This document shows, in pieces, positions 1 through 6,801 of a DNA stretch of 23,093 nt (position 1 is the first letter of the stretch; each line of letters starts with the position of its first letter). The position numbers and the translations under genes are program-made. The notes beneath the pieces are model-generated. The model did not search any database, had not been told where the DNA came from, and worked only from the letters and a program-made list of their open reading frames with translations. Source of the stretch: Micavibrio_B sp964633355 (GTDB lineage: Bacteria > Pseudomonadota > Alphaproteobacteria > Micavibrionales > Micavibrionaceae); the NCBI GenBank assembly GCA_964633355.1, contig CAZWGO010000029.1, positions 1 through 23,093 on the forward strand, given 5' to 3'.

Positions 1-1039
1 GATTGCGGCGGATCGTGCCGGTTGCTGAGCACGGCGCGTCGAGCAGAATATAATCCGCCGCCTCGCGCGGACGCCACACGCTTGCATCGGCAATTTCGGT
101 TCTAACATTATCGGCAAGCTGCAAACGTTTCATGTTCTCGGCAAGACGCGTTACGCGCTTGGCGCTGCGGTCCACCGCCACGACTTTCGCGCCTTGGGCA
201 GCGAGCTGTGATGTCTTACCCCCCGGCGCGGCGCATAGATCGTAAACAGTTTTATCCTTGAGAGGACCGAAAAGCTTCGCTGGGAGCGCGGCGGAGGCAT
301 CCTGCACCCACCACATGCCTTCTTCAAAACCCGGCATTTCAACAATCGGCTTGGGCGATACCACGCGCAAAGTTCCGGTCGGCAAAATATTGGCCTGCAG
401 CGTTTCTGCCCATTGCGCGGCCAGCTCCGGACGTTTCAATGTGATATCGAGCGGCGGCTCCATCATATTGGCGGTCGCGATATCAACCGCGCCCTTCAAA
501 CCGAAATCATTGATCCAGATTTTGAGCAGCCAGTCAGGCGTGTTAAGGCGCGCGATATCCTGATTTGTCGTCCAGTCGCGGCCTTCATTGGCGATCTTGC
601 GCAAGATCGCATTGATAAAACCCTTCATCCGCGTATGGCCTTCGGCCTCGACAAGCTGAACGGATGTATTTACCGCCGCGTGATCGGGCACATGCATAAA
701 GATGAGCTGCGCGACGCCCATGCGCATGATATATTCAAGCACTGGCGGATTGAGCGGCTGGTCGGGACGGCTTAAAGAGCGCTTAATTAAATCGTCGATC
801 TGGCCAAGACGGCGGATGACGGTCGTAACCAGCATCTTGATAAAGGCACGGTCGCGAAGGTTCAGCGCATTGAACTCGGCGCTCTCGTCGATGGCTTGAT
901 CGAGATTATGCTTTTTTTGAAAAATGGTCTGTAAAAGCTTCAACGCGACTTTCCGCGCCGCCAGCATTTCCGCCGGAGGAATGGGATCGTAAAGATCCGT
1001 CTGGTTTAAATGTCCGTTAGAATGTTCTGGCGGTGTCAT
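1..1039 (-). CDS. rsmB: 16S rRNA (cytosine-C5) methyltransferase RsmB, partial at left edge
   Basis: I translated the minus strand from the ATG at 1039-1037 and the frame stays open to base 1, giving about 346 residues. The first ~150 residues are a NusB-like helical RNA-binding domain (RDRAFIKMLV, MRMGVAQLIF, MKGFINAILRKI). Next comes the Rossmann methyltransferase with the SAM-binding loop DLCAAPGGKTSQLAA and motif IV DAPCSATGTIRRN. That domain order is typical of RsmB/Sun, which methylates C967 of 16S rRNA. In this enzyme class the motif IV Cys assists product release, and the nucleophilic Cys of motif VI should lie beyond the left edge. A weak ribosome site (AAGG) precedes the ATG. The gene follows htpX on the same strand, an arrangement seen in other alphaproteobacteria. 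Identity is confident; the 3' end is not visible. Confidence 0.93.
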   Translation of the reverse strand, partial: MTPPEHSNGHLNQTDLYDPIPPAEMLAARKVALKLLQTIFQKKHNLDQAIDESAEFNALNLRDRAFIKMLVTTVIRRLGQIDDLIKRSLSRPDQPLNPPVLEYIMRMGVAQLIFMHVPDHAAVNTSVQLVEAEGHTRMKGFINAILRKIANEGRDWTTNQDIARLNTPDWLLKIWINDFGLKGAVDIATANMMEPPLDITLKRPELAAQWAETLQANILPTGTLRVVSPKPIVEMPGFEEGMWWVQDASAALPAKLFGPLKDKTVYDLCAAPGGKTSQLAAQGAKVVAVDRSAKRVTRLAENMKRLQLADNVRTEIADASVWRPREAADYILLDAPCSATGTIRRN

Positions 1040-1113
1040 TGAAAAGTGCTGCCTTAATGTTCTTAACCTTTTACCTTGCTATGGTAAAAGTGGCAAGCCG
1101 CATTTCACAATCT

Positions 1114-1172
1114 GCTTCCCCGCGAAAGCGGGGGTCTGGAAACAAAAAGATCCCCGCTTTCGCGGGGAAAAC
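1114..1172. repeat. Dispersed GC-rich inverted repeat, copy 1
   Basis: Two ~25-base arms, centred on CCCCGCGAAAGCGGGG (1118-1133) and CCCCGCTTTCGCGGGG (1152-1167), are reverse complements with few mismatches around a ~10-base loop. Each arm is itself a short hairpin (CCCCGC/GCGGGG, GAAA or TTTC centre). A second copy lies at 8168-8226. Translating such elements gives spurious peptides like IPAFAG or PRKRGS. It fills most of the gap between htpX and rsmB. Confidence 0.85.
1145..1168 (-). terminator. Intrinsic terminator after htpX, formed by the repeat
   Basis: Read on the minus strand, the right arm of the repeat is a 7-bp stem TCCCCGC/GCGGGGA with a GAAA tetraloop, followed by TCTTTTT. It lies 19 bases past the htpX stop and ahead of rsmB. 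It may end or reduce transcription from the upstream operon; this is inferred from structure only. Confidence 0.6.
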
Positions 1173-1187
1173 ACTTATTCTACTTAC

Positions 1188-2126
1188 TCACACCCAAGGA
1201 TTCTTCGGCTTCTCGTCAAATGCGCCGCCAAAACTTGCAAATTTGTCGCCAAAGACATCGTCATGCATGTCCTGCGTCTTCATAAATCTGCCAGTCTTGT
1301 CCATCTCCAAAAGCCGGCGAACGCGCTCCTCGGTTTTAGGGTGAGTAGAGAACAGCCCGTCGACGCTGCGCAGGTGTAGCGGATTGATGACAAACATATG
1401 AGCGCTCGCCGGATTGGCTTCGGCGCGCATATTGTCGATCAATTTGGCATCATTGGAAATTGTTGCCAGCGCAGAGGCCAGCGATCTCGGCTTGCCGGAA
1501 ATTTCCGCGCCCATTTTATCGGCTTCATATTCGCGGGCACGCGAAATCGCCATCTGCACGACCATTGCCGCGAGCGGCGCGAGGATTACGACCGCCAACA
1601 TCGCCAATGGATTGGGACGCTCGCGGCTTCCCCCAAATATCATGCCAAATTGTGACAGCATCGAAATCGCTCCGGCGAATGTCGCCGTTACCGTCATGAT
1701 TAACGTATCGCGGTGCTTGATATGGGCTAATTCGTGCGCGATCACGCCTTCGATTTCATCAGATTTCAAACGGCTGATCAGCCCAGTATTAACGGCCACT
1801 GCCGCGTTTTCAGGATTGCGCCCCGTGGCAAAGGCATTCGGCTGATCGCTCTCGATAATATAAAGTTTTGGCATCGGAAGGCCTGCATTCCTTGCCAGCC
1901 GCTCCACCATGGCATAGAGCTGCGGCGCTTCGGCAGGGCCGACCAATTTTGCGCCAAAGTGACGTAGCACCGCCTTGTCTGAATTATACCACGCCCACAC
2001 ATTCATCCCGCCCGCGAAAACCAGCGCGATCATCATACCGCGACTACCGCCGATCAAGGACCCGATCCCCATAACCAAAGCGGTCATCCCTGCCATCAAT
2101 ATCACGGTTTTTAGGTAACCAGTCAT
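1188..2126 (-). CDS. htpX: Membrane zinc metalloprotease HtpX (M48 family)
   Basis: Inner-membrane protease for quality control of membrane proteins; 312 residues from the ATG at 2126. Hydrophobic segments lie at about residues 5-45, with a further pair around 145-195. The zinc site is HELAH (H131, E132, H135), and the third ligand is the first Glu of EYEAD (E199). SDQPNAFATG and the NTGL stretch before the HExxH are typical of the family. The start was chosen because ATG shares one base with the TGA of the upstream chorismate mutase gene (TGATG), implying translational coupling. The longer frame to 2174 runs into that upstream gene. A repeat-derived terminator follows. Length and motifs are normal for HtpX. 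Confidence 0.95.
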   Translation of the reverse strand: MTGYLKTVILMAGMTALVMGIGSLIGGSRGMMIALVFAGGMNVWAWYNSDKAVLRHFGAKLVGPAEAPQLYAMVERLARNAGLPMPKLYIIESDQPNAFATGRNPENAAVAVNTGLISRLKSDEIEGVIAHELAHIKHRDTLIMTVTATFAGAISMLSQFGMIFGGSRERPNPLAMLAVVILAPLAAMVVQMAISRAREYEADKMGAEISGKPRSLASALATISNDAKLIDNMRAEANPASAHMFVINPLHLRSVDGLFSTHPKTEERVRRLLEMDKTGRFMKTQDMHDDVFGDKFASFGGAFDEKPKNPWV

Positions 2127-2407
2127 CAGGCGACTTCCGTATGATGTGCTATGATCTTCTCTTCCAGATCGCAAGCAATCGTGACCAACAGCGTATAAAG
2201 CTCACGAACCTCATCCTCATGCCGCCCGGCCCGCAACCCCGCCCGGTCAATCACTTCCCGCACCCGGTCCTCCAGAACCGACGGAATTCTTTCCCGCGCC
2301 TTTACAGCTGCAACCTCGTGAATGATATCGAAACGCTGCTTGAGCAAATCGACGATTTTGTCGTCGAGGGCGTCGATTTTGGTGCGGTAAGGCTTTAGTA
2401 TTTCCAT
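2126..2407 (-). CDS. Chorismate mutase, AroQ class, monofunctional
   Basis: A 93-residue all-helical protein of the AroQ fold, which converts chorismate to prephenate for phenylalanine and tyrosine synthesis. The N-terminal helix (PYRTKIDALDDKIVDLLKQR) carries the family pattern R8..ID.LD..IV.LL..R25, with K36 and the E46-D47-R48 region after it providing the expected basic and acidic active-site positions. There is no prephenate dehydratase or dehydrogenase domain, so it acts alone. The start is the ATG at 2407; a TTG further upstream would add 14 residues that do not look like the family. The stop overlaps the htpX start by one base. mscS ends 47 bases upstream, so all are probably co-transcribed. 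Confidence 0.85.
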   Translation of the reverse strand: MEILKPYRTKIDALDDKIVDLLKQRFDIIHEVAAVKARERIPSVLEDRVREVIDRAGLRAGRHEDEVRELYTLLVTIACDLEEKIIAHHTEVA

Positions 2408-2454
2408 GAGAATAAAATATGGAATACAGCCACCAAAGTCTAGGCCCAATAGGA

Positions 2455-3501
2455 TCAGGCGGCTTCCACTTGGTCGATTTGCGCCAGCATTCTGCGCTTT
2501 GGAAGGCTATCGGTATAATTTTCCTGAATAAAGAAAATCATTTTTTCCCTGATCTGGCAGCGAAGATCAAAAGCCTCAGGCGCGCTGTCGGCACTGGCCA
2601 AAATTCTGACCTCCATTGTATTTTCACGAAAATCTGTGACTTGTACGACTTTAACCTTGCCATTCCACAGCGGATTATTGTGGAGAATGCGGTCAAGCTC
2701 TTCGCGAATGGGCTCAACCGGCATTGAATAATCCAAATAGATCATCACTACCCCTAAAAGATCGGAAGAATGTCGTGTCCAGTTTTGAAAAGTTTGTTCT
2801 ACAAAGTAAGAAATCGGCACGATCAACCGCCGCTGATCCCAGATCTTGACGACCACATAGGTCAGGTTGATCTCCTCGATCACGCCCCATTCTCCTTCGA
2901 CGATCACTGCGTCTTCGAGCCGTATCGGCTGAGTAATAGCAATTTGCAAACCGGCGAAAAAATTACCTATGGTTTTCTGAGCCGCAAAACCGATCACGAT
3001 ACCGGCGACACCTGCAGAGGCCAGCAAACTTAGTCCCAAAGCGCGAATACTATCGAACGTCATGAGCGCGCCCGCGACAGCGAAGAGGATAACCAGCGCC
3101 GAAACAAGACGTCTTAGAATCCTGACTTTTGTTGTCATCATTCGCGCGCTTAAATTATCTTTTTGCGTGACATCGTACCGGCGTAAGACAAAAAGTGTGC
3201 TTATATTAATCGCTTTAATGCAAAGCCAGGCGACGATGGCAATGGTCGCAATCGGATAAATTGAATTAACGATGATATTATCTTCAAGGTTGAGCGCTGG
3301 AATCTTTGTTACGAAATAAACGAAGGTCACGATAAAAAGTACAGTGACCGGATAACGCATCTCGCGCAATATCTGGTGGCGTAGCGCGATATTACTCGCT
3401 TTTATTTTCGTTACCGCCCAATATATAATAATACTGACGACCAGCGCACCAGCGGTAATGCTGAATAATGTCATCCAGTCGGGGAAATTAAAATTATTCA
3501 A
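2455..3501 (-). CDS. MscS-family mechanosensitive channel
   Basis: A 348-residue integral membrane protein likely to release solutes on hypo-osmotic shock. Hydrophobic helices lie at about residues 10-30, 48-66 and 80-100, with a pair near 130-175. The pore-lining region is the Gly/Ala-rich LLASAGVAGIVIGFAAQKTIGNFFAG, followed by the beta domain (IRLEDAVIVEGEWGVIEEI) and a conserved NWTR segment. A strong Shine-Dalgarno AGGAGGT sits about 8 bases before the ATG at 3501. It is the first gene of the mscS / chorismate mutase / htpX run and is transcribed divergently from typA. The subfamily is the single-domain kind with extra N-terminal helices; its conductance class cannot be told from sequence. 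Confidence 0.9.
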   Translation of the reverse strand: MNNFNFPDWMTLFSITAGALVVSIIIYWAVTKIKASNIALRHQILREMRYPVTVLFIVTFVYFVTKIPALNLEDNIIVNSIYPIATIAIVAWLCIKAINISTLFVLRRYDVTQKDNLSARMMTTKVRILRRLVSALVILFAVAGALMTFDSIRALGLSLLASAGVAGIVIGFAAQKTIGNFFAGLQIAITQPIRLEDAVIVEGEWGVIEEINLTYVVVKIWDQRRLIVPISYFVEQTFQNWTRHSSDLLGVVMIYLDYSMPVEPIREELDRILHNNPLWNGKVKVVQVTDFRENTMEVRILASADSAPEAFDLRCQIREKMIFFIQENYTDSLPKRRMLAQIDQVEAA

Positions 3502-3812
3502 TACTATGACCTCCTTTTACTTACGCTACAAAGGCGATGGGTCAGATATTGTTCCCTATTTAGCATTCTATAAAAGTATAAGCTTACTATCCTAGCGTGA
3601 CGCCCTTCATTATATTTTCAGCAATTTCTTTATGCAGATTTTTCAACCTTGACCCTATTTAGCCCGATTTACAGGTCATTTTTCTTATGGAATGCAAATA
3701 TTAATCCCATATCAGGTAGTTAGCTCTATTTGCACTGCATAAAAAACTGGCTTTTTGTGAGCTTTTACGGTATTTCTCCGGCGAATTTATTAACGAAGAA
3801 GACCGGACCCCA
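3502..3812. other. Divergent AT-rich intergenic region, mscS / typA
   Basis: A 311-base spacer that should hold promoters for both genes. I see no RNA gene. An 11-base direct repeat CCCTATTTAGC occurs at 3554-3564 and 3653-3663, 99 bases apart. TTGACC at 3649-3654 resembles a -35 box but has no convincing -10 partner at normal spacing, so I do not call a promoter. Confidence 0.4.
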
Positions 3813-5642
3813 ATGACAAAGCCAAAGAATATAAGAAACCTCGCCATTATCGCTCACGTTGACCATGGCAAAACAACCTTGATCGATCAGATTTTACGTC
3901 AGGCGGGCTCCTTCCGCGACAACCAGAACGTGGCCGAACGTGTCATGGACTCCAACGATCTTGAAAAAGAACGCGGCATTACCATTATGGCGAAATGTAC
4001 GTCCATTCTTTGGGACGGTATGCGCGTCAACATTATCGATACTCCTGGACACGCGGATTTCGGCGGCGAAGTTGAGCGTATTCTCTCCATGTGTGACGGC
4101 GTTATCCTGCTTTGCGATGCGGCTGAAGGCCCGTTGCCACAGACTAAATTCGTTCTCGGCAAAGCGCTGAAACGTGGTATCCGCCCGGTTGTCTTGATCA
4201 ACAAAATCGACCGTTCCGATGCCCGCCCTGACGAAGTCCTGAACGAAGTTTTTGATCTGTTCTCCGCTATGGACGCGACCGACGAACAACTCGACTTCCC
4301 GGTTCTCTACGCCTCTGGCCGCGACGGCTGGGCCGCTGACTCGCTTACAGCGCCGCGTGAAAACCTTCACCCGCTTCTGGATTTAATGGTCAAGCATATC
4401 CCTGAACCGACCGGCGATCCGTCAGCTCCGTTCACGATGCTGGCAACGCTTCTCGAAGCTGATCCGTTTTTGGGCCGTATGCTGACAGGTAAAGTCCAGA
4501 CAGGGACAGCCAAGGTAAACCAATCCGTTCACGCCATGAACTTGAAAGGCGAAGTTGTCGAGCGTTTCCGCCTGACCAAGCTGATGTCCTTTGACGGTAT
4601 CAAACGCGTTCCGGTCGATCAGGTTTCTGCCGGAGATATTATCTGTATTGCCGGTATGACGGAAACATCCGTTGCCGATACGATTGCCGATACATCCGTG
4701 ACAAGTCCGCTTGAAGCCCAGCCGATCGATCCACCGACTATGGCTGTGACAATCACGGTGAACGATTCACCTTATGCCGGTACAGAAGGTAAGAAACTGA
4801 CATCGACGATGTTACGTGACCGCCTGATGTCCGAAGCCGAAGTCAATATCGCGATCAAGGTCACAGAGCCTGAAGGGCGCGATTCCTTCTCCGTTGCCGG
4901 ACGCGGCGAACTTCAACTTGGCGTCTTGATCGAAACCATGCGCCGCGAAGGTTTTGAGATGTCCGTCTCGCGTCCACGCGTCGTCATGAAAGAAGAGAAT
5001 GGCGAAAAGCTTGAACCGTACGAAGAAGTCATCGTCGACGTGGATGATGCCTATACAGGCGCGGTTATCGAGAAAATGACCGACCGCAAGGCTGAGCTTG
5101 TCGATATGCGCCCATCCGGTGTCGGCAAAACGCGGATTATCTTCAAAGCGCCATCGCGCGGCCTGATCGGTTACCAGTCTCAATTCCTGACCGACACGCG
5201 CGGTACAGGCTTGATGAACCGCTTGTTCGACTCTTACGGCCCGTACAAAGGTGATTTCGGCGGACGTCGTAACGGAGCCTTGATCTCGACCGATAAAGGC
5301 GAAGCTGTTGCTTATGCGATCTTCAACCTGCAGGACCGCGGCCAGATGTTTATTGGCAACGGCGATAAGGTTTATCAGGGCATGATCGTCGGCGAACACA
5401 ACCGTGAAAATGATCTCGACATTAATGTCCTGAAAGGAAAGCAACTTTCCAACGTTCGCGCCTCCGGTAAAGACGATGCCGTTATCCTGACACCGCCGCG
5501 CAAAATGTCCCTCGAAGACATGATTGCCTATGTCAACGATGACGAGCTTTTGGAAGTCACACCAAAATCGCTTCGCCTTCGTAAAAAATACCTGACGCCG
5601 AACGAGCGTGAGATCGCGAAGAAAAAAGCGAAGGTCGGATAA
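3813..5642 (+). CDS. typA: Ribosome-associated GTPase TypA/BipA
   Basis: A 609-residue translational GTPase of the EF-G family that binds ribosomes and supports assembly and stress or cold adaptation. The G motifs are all present: AHVDHGKTT (14-22), RGITI (54-58), DTPGH (76-80) and NKID (130-133). Domain II follows at ~200-300, the EF-G-like domain III/V includes GRGELQLGVLIETMRREGFE, and the C-terminal BipA-specific domain ends with LRLRKKYLTPNEREI. Length is normal. The ATG at 3813 lies directly before the conserved KNIRNLAIIAH start; the ribosome site is weak (GAAGAAGA). It is a single-gene unit ended by a strong hairpin terminator. Confidence 0.97.
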   Translation: MTKPKNIRNLAIIAHVDHGKTTLIDQILRQAGSFRDNQNVAERVMDSNDLEKERGITIMAKCTSILWDGMRVNIIDTPGHADFGGEVERILSMCDGVILLCDAAEGPLPQTKFVLGKALKRGIRPVVLINKIDRSDARPDEVLNEVFDLFSAMDATDEQLDFPVLYASGRDGWAADSLTAPRENLHPLLDLMVKHIPEPTGDPSAPFTMLATLLEADPFLGRMLTGKVQTGTAKVNQSVHAMNLKGEVVERFRLTKLMSFDGIKRVPVDQVSAGDIICIAGMTETSVADTIADTSVTSPLEAQPIDPPTMAVTITVNDSPYAGTEGKKLTSTMLRDRLMSEAEVNIAIKVTEPEGRDSFSVAGRGELQLGVLIETMRREGFEMSVSRPRVVMKEENGEKLEPYEEVIVDVDDAYTGAVIEKMTDRKAELVDMRPSGVGKTRIIFKAPSRGLIGYQSQFLTDTRGTGLMNRLFDSYGPYKGDFGGRRNGALISTDKGEAVAYAIFNLQDRGQMFIGNGDKVYQGMIVGEHNRENDLDINVLKGKQLSNVRASGKDDAVILTPPRKMSLEDMIAYVNDDELLEVTPKSLRLRKKYLTPNEREIAKKKAKVG

Positions 5643-5656
5643 TTTATATGATTTCG

Positions 5657-5692
5657 AAAAAGGGACGGAGTCTTGCACTCCGTCCCTTTTTT
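5657..5692 (+). terminator. Intrinsic terminator of typA
   Basis: A 12-14 bp stem (AAGGGACGGAGT paired with ACTCCGTCCCTT) with a 5-base loop CTTGC, followed by TTTTTT, begins 15 bases after the typA stop. Confidence 0.93.
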
Positions 5693-5731
5693 ATGTCCGC
5701 GCTTATATTAAACGCAAAGACCGCCTTTTTC

Positions 5732-5761
5732 TTGAAATTCTCTTTCGTGCCTGCTTATAAT
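5732..5761 (+). promoter_or_regulatory. Sigma70-type promoter upstream of the 5822 gene
   Basis: TTGAAA (5732-5737), an 18-base spacer and a perfect TATAAT (5756-5761). It lies between two terminators and points at the 5822 gene. The expected transcript start is near 5768. Confidence 0.75.
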
Positions 5762-5773
5762 GGACCCATCACC

Positions 5774-5798
5774 GCCCGGACTCTGTCCGGGCTTTTTT
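5774..5798 (+). terminator. Terminator-like hairpin directly after the promoter
   Basis: GCCCGGA (5774-5780), loop CTCTG, TCCGGGC (5786-5792), then TTTTTT. The 7-bp stem starts only about 6 bases after the predicted transcript start and ends about 24 bases before the 5822 ORF. It could be an attenuator, a 5' stabilising hairpin, or the end of a very short RNA. Confidence 0.7.
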
Positions 5799-5821
5799 AT
5801 TGCCTTAAAGGAAAATCCCCT

Positions 5822-6172
5822 ATGACCAAACATACCAAAGGCTGGACGCCCGAACGGCGTCAGGCCCAGCGCGAGCGCATATTGAAAAACAAGCCATGGG
5901 AGAAATCCACCGGCCCCAAAACCATTCTAGGCAAAGAAAAATCTTCCCAGAATGCATTGAAAACAGGCTATCGGACGAAAGAGGCTCTCGCTATACGCAA
6001 ATATTTACGGGATAGCAGGCGCGTAATGGAAGCCATTTACGAACGACGTTTCAGGATAGACAGATCGCCGACATATAAACTGAACTCGGGAAAAATGGAC
6101 GAACGAACTGAAGAAATCATCCTGAATTGGCCAATTCCGACATTCGAACTAAAAGATCGCCGGAACCTTTAA
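5822..6172 (+). CDS. Small basic conserved-looking protein, function unknown
   Basis: 116 residues, strongly basic, with the N-terminal pattern GWTPERR.AQ...L..KPWEKSTGPKT..GK..SSQNA. I have seen similar GPKT/GPRT-x2-GK-x2-S-x2-NA patterns in unannotated proteins of proteobacteria, and I know no function. The charge suggests nucleic acid contact, but this is inference. There is no signal peptide or membrane segment. I chose the ATG at 5822 because AAAGGA lies 9 bases upstream; the longer reading from 5648 would translate through two terminators and a promoter. It has its own promoter with an early hairpin, so it is independent of typA. Confidence 0.75.
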   Translation: MTKHTKGWTPERRQAQRERILKNKPWEKSTGPKTILGKEKSSQNALKTGYRTKEALAIRKYLRDSRRVMEAIYERRFRIDRSPTYKLNSGKMDERTEEIILNWPIPTFELKDRRNL

Positions 6173-6214
6173 CCTCAAACATTGTTTGTTTCCTATATTT
6201 TCACGGAGCAAGAC

Positions 6215-6373
6215 ATGTTTTTTACTGCCCTCAAGCGCGCCACGCCTGTCCCCTTTTATCCAATGGATGAAGTGGAAAACAATGAAGGAAAAACATTCAC
6301 GGCTATTCAGTTTGATAATATATGCCGAATTGCCTCATTTTGCCGCCGCAGCGGCGAAAAAACCGAACATTAA
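6215..6373 (+). CDS. Possible 52-residue protein, unrecognised
   Basis: A short frame beginning MFFTALKRATPVPFYPMDEV and ending with CRRSGEKTEH. It has a fair ribosome site (ACGGAG, ~7 bases before the ATG) and starts 42 bases after the 5822 gene stop, so it could be the second gene of that unit. No domain, signal peptide or membrane segment is recognisable. Its end lies 6 bases from the stop of the convergent PAS gene. Support is only the ribosome site and position; it may be non-coding. Confidence 0.35.
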   Translation: MFFTALKRATPVPFYPMDEVENNEGKTFTAIQFDNICRIASFCRRSGEKTEH

Positions 6374-6379
6374 TATTCT

Positions 6380-6703
6380 TTACAATACTCTTGTATTCAA
6401 CCTTATCTCGCGACCATTTTTTCCAAGCTGGCGATATTCCGCTTGCTGAAATTCTCCCTTACGCAGGGAATCCCAGAATTTCTGATAGTCTGATTTCGAA
6501 CTTTCTGCAGGGTCGACAAACATGCGGTGATGCTGCCCCTTGATTTCGTCGAGCTGATATCCGACAGCCGAAAGAAAATTTTCATTCGCGGTTTCTATCG
6601 TGCCGTCTGGCGTGAATTGAATAATAGCCTGTGACTTATCGAGCGCCGCAAGTTTAGAATTAGAAATTTGATTGAATACAGGATTGCGACTGATTTTAAA
6701 CAT
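6380..6703 (-). CDS. Stand-alone truncated PAS-domain protein
   Basis: A 107-residue protein matching the N-terminal two thirds of a PAS domain as found in chemoreceptor-type sensors: ALDKSQAIIQFTPDGTIETA, then NFLSAVGY..DEIKG.HHRMFVDP, then FW..L..GEFQ.AEYRQLGKNGREI. In relatives a final beta-strand segment (WLQASYNPI-like) and usually a methyl-accepting or histidine kinase domain follow. Here the frame stops after REIRLNTRVL, and I find no PAS-like or signalling sequence in the other minus frames downstream. A GGGGGA site lies ~9 bases before the ATG. It is probably a remnant of a larger sensor, or less likely a small single-domain regulator. It follows rimO on the same strand after a 98-base AT-rich gap. 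Confidence 0.65.
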   Translation of the reverse strand: MFKISRNPVFNQISNSKLAALDKSQAIIQFTPDGTIETANENFLSAVGYQLDEIKGQHHRMFVDPAESSKSDYQKFWDSLRKGEFQQAEYRQLGKNGREIRLNTRVL

Positions 6704-6801
6704 ATGAAATTTCCCCCGAAATTTTAAATCAGGAATAATGTTATATTCTTTATGTTTAAAAATGTATTAATAGTATTAAAACGACAGCTAGAAGCGACAT
6801 T

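Noticed and set aside
1033..1344. 103-residue plus-strand frame across the inverted repeat
   Set aside because: It translates the dispersed repeat (PRKRGS, IPAFAG) and overlaps htpX antisense; a known type of spurious ORF.
2127..2174. N-terminal extension of HtpX to 2174
   Set aside because: It overlaps the chorismate mutase gene, and the TGATG coupling start fits the family better.
3554..3663. Two copies of CCCTATTTAGC as an operator pair
   Set aside because: Eleven-base AT-rich matches 99 bases apart in a low-complexity spacer could be chance; noted only in the spacer entry.
4812..5678. 288-residue open frame antisense to typA
   Set aside because: It mirrors the codon bias of typA, has no family resemblance, and typA is unmistakable on the other strand.
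5648..5821. N-terminal extension of the 5822 gene from 5648
   Set aside because: It would run through the typA terminator, a promoter and a second hairpin; AAAGGA supports the ATG at 5822.
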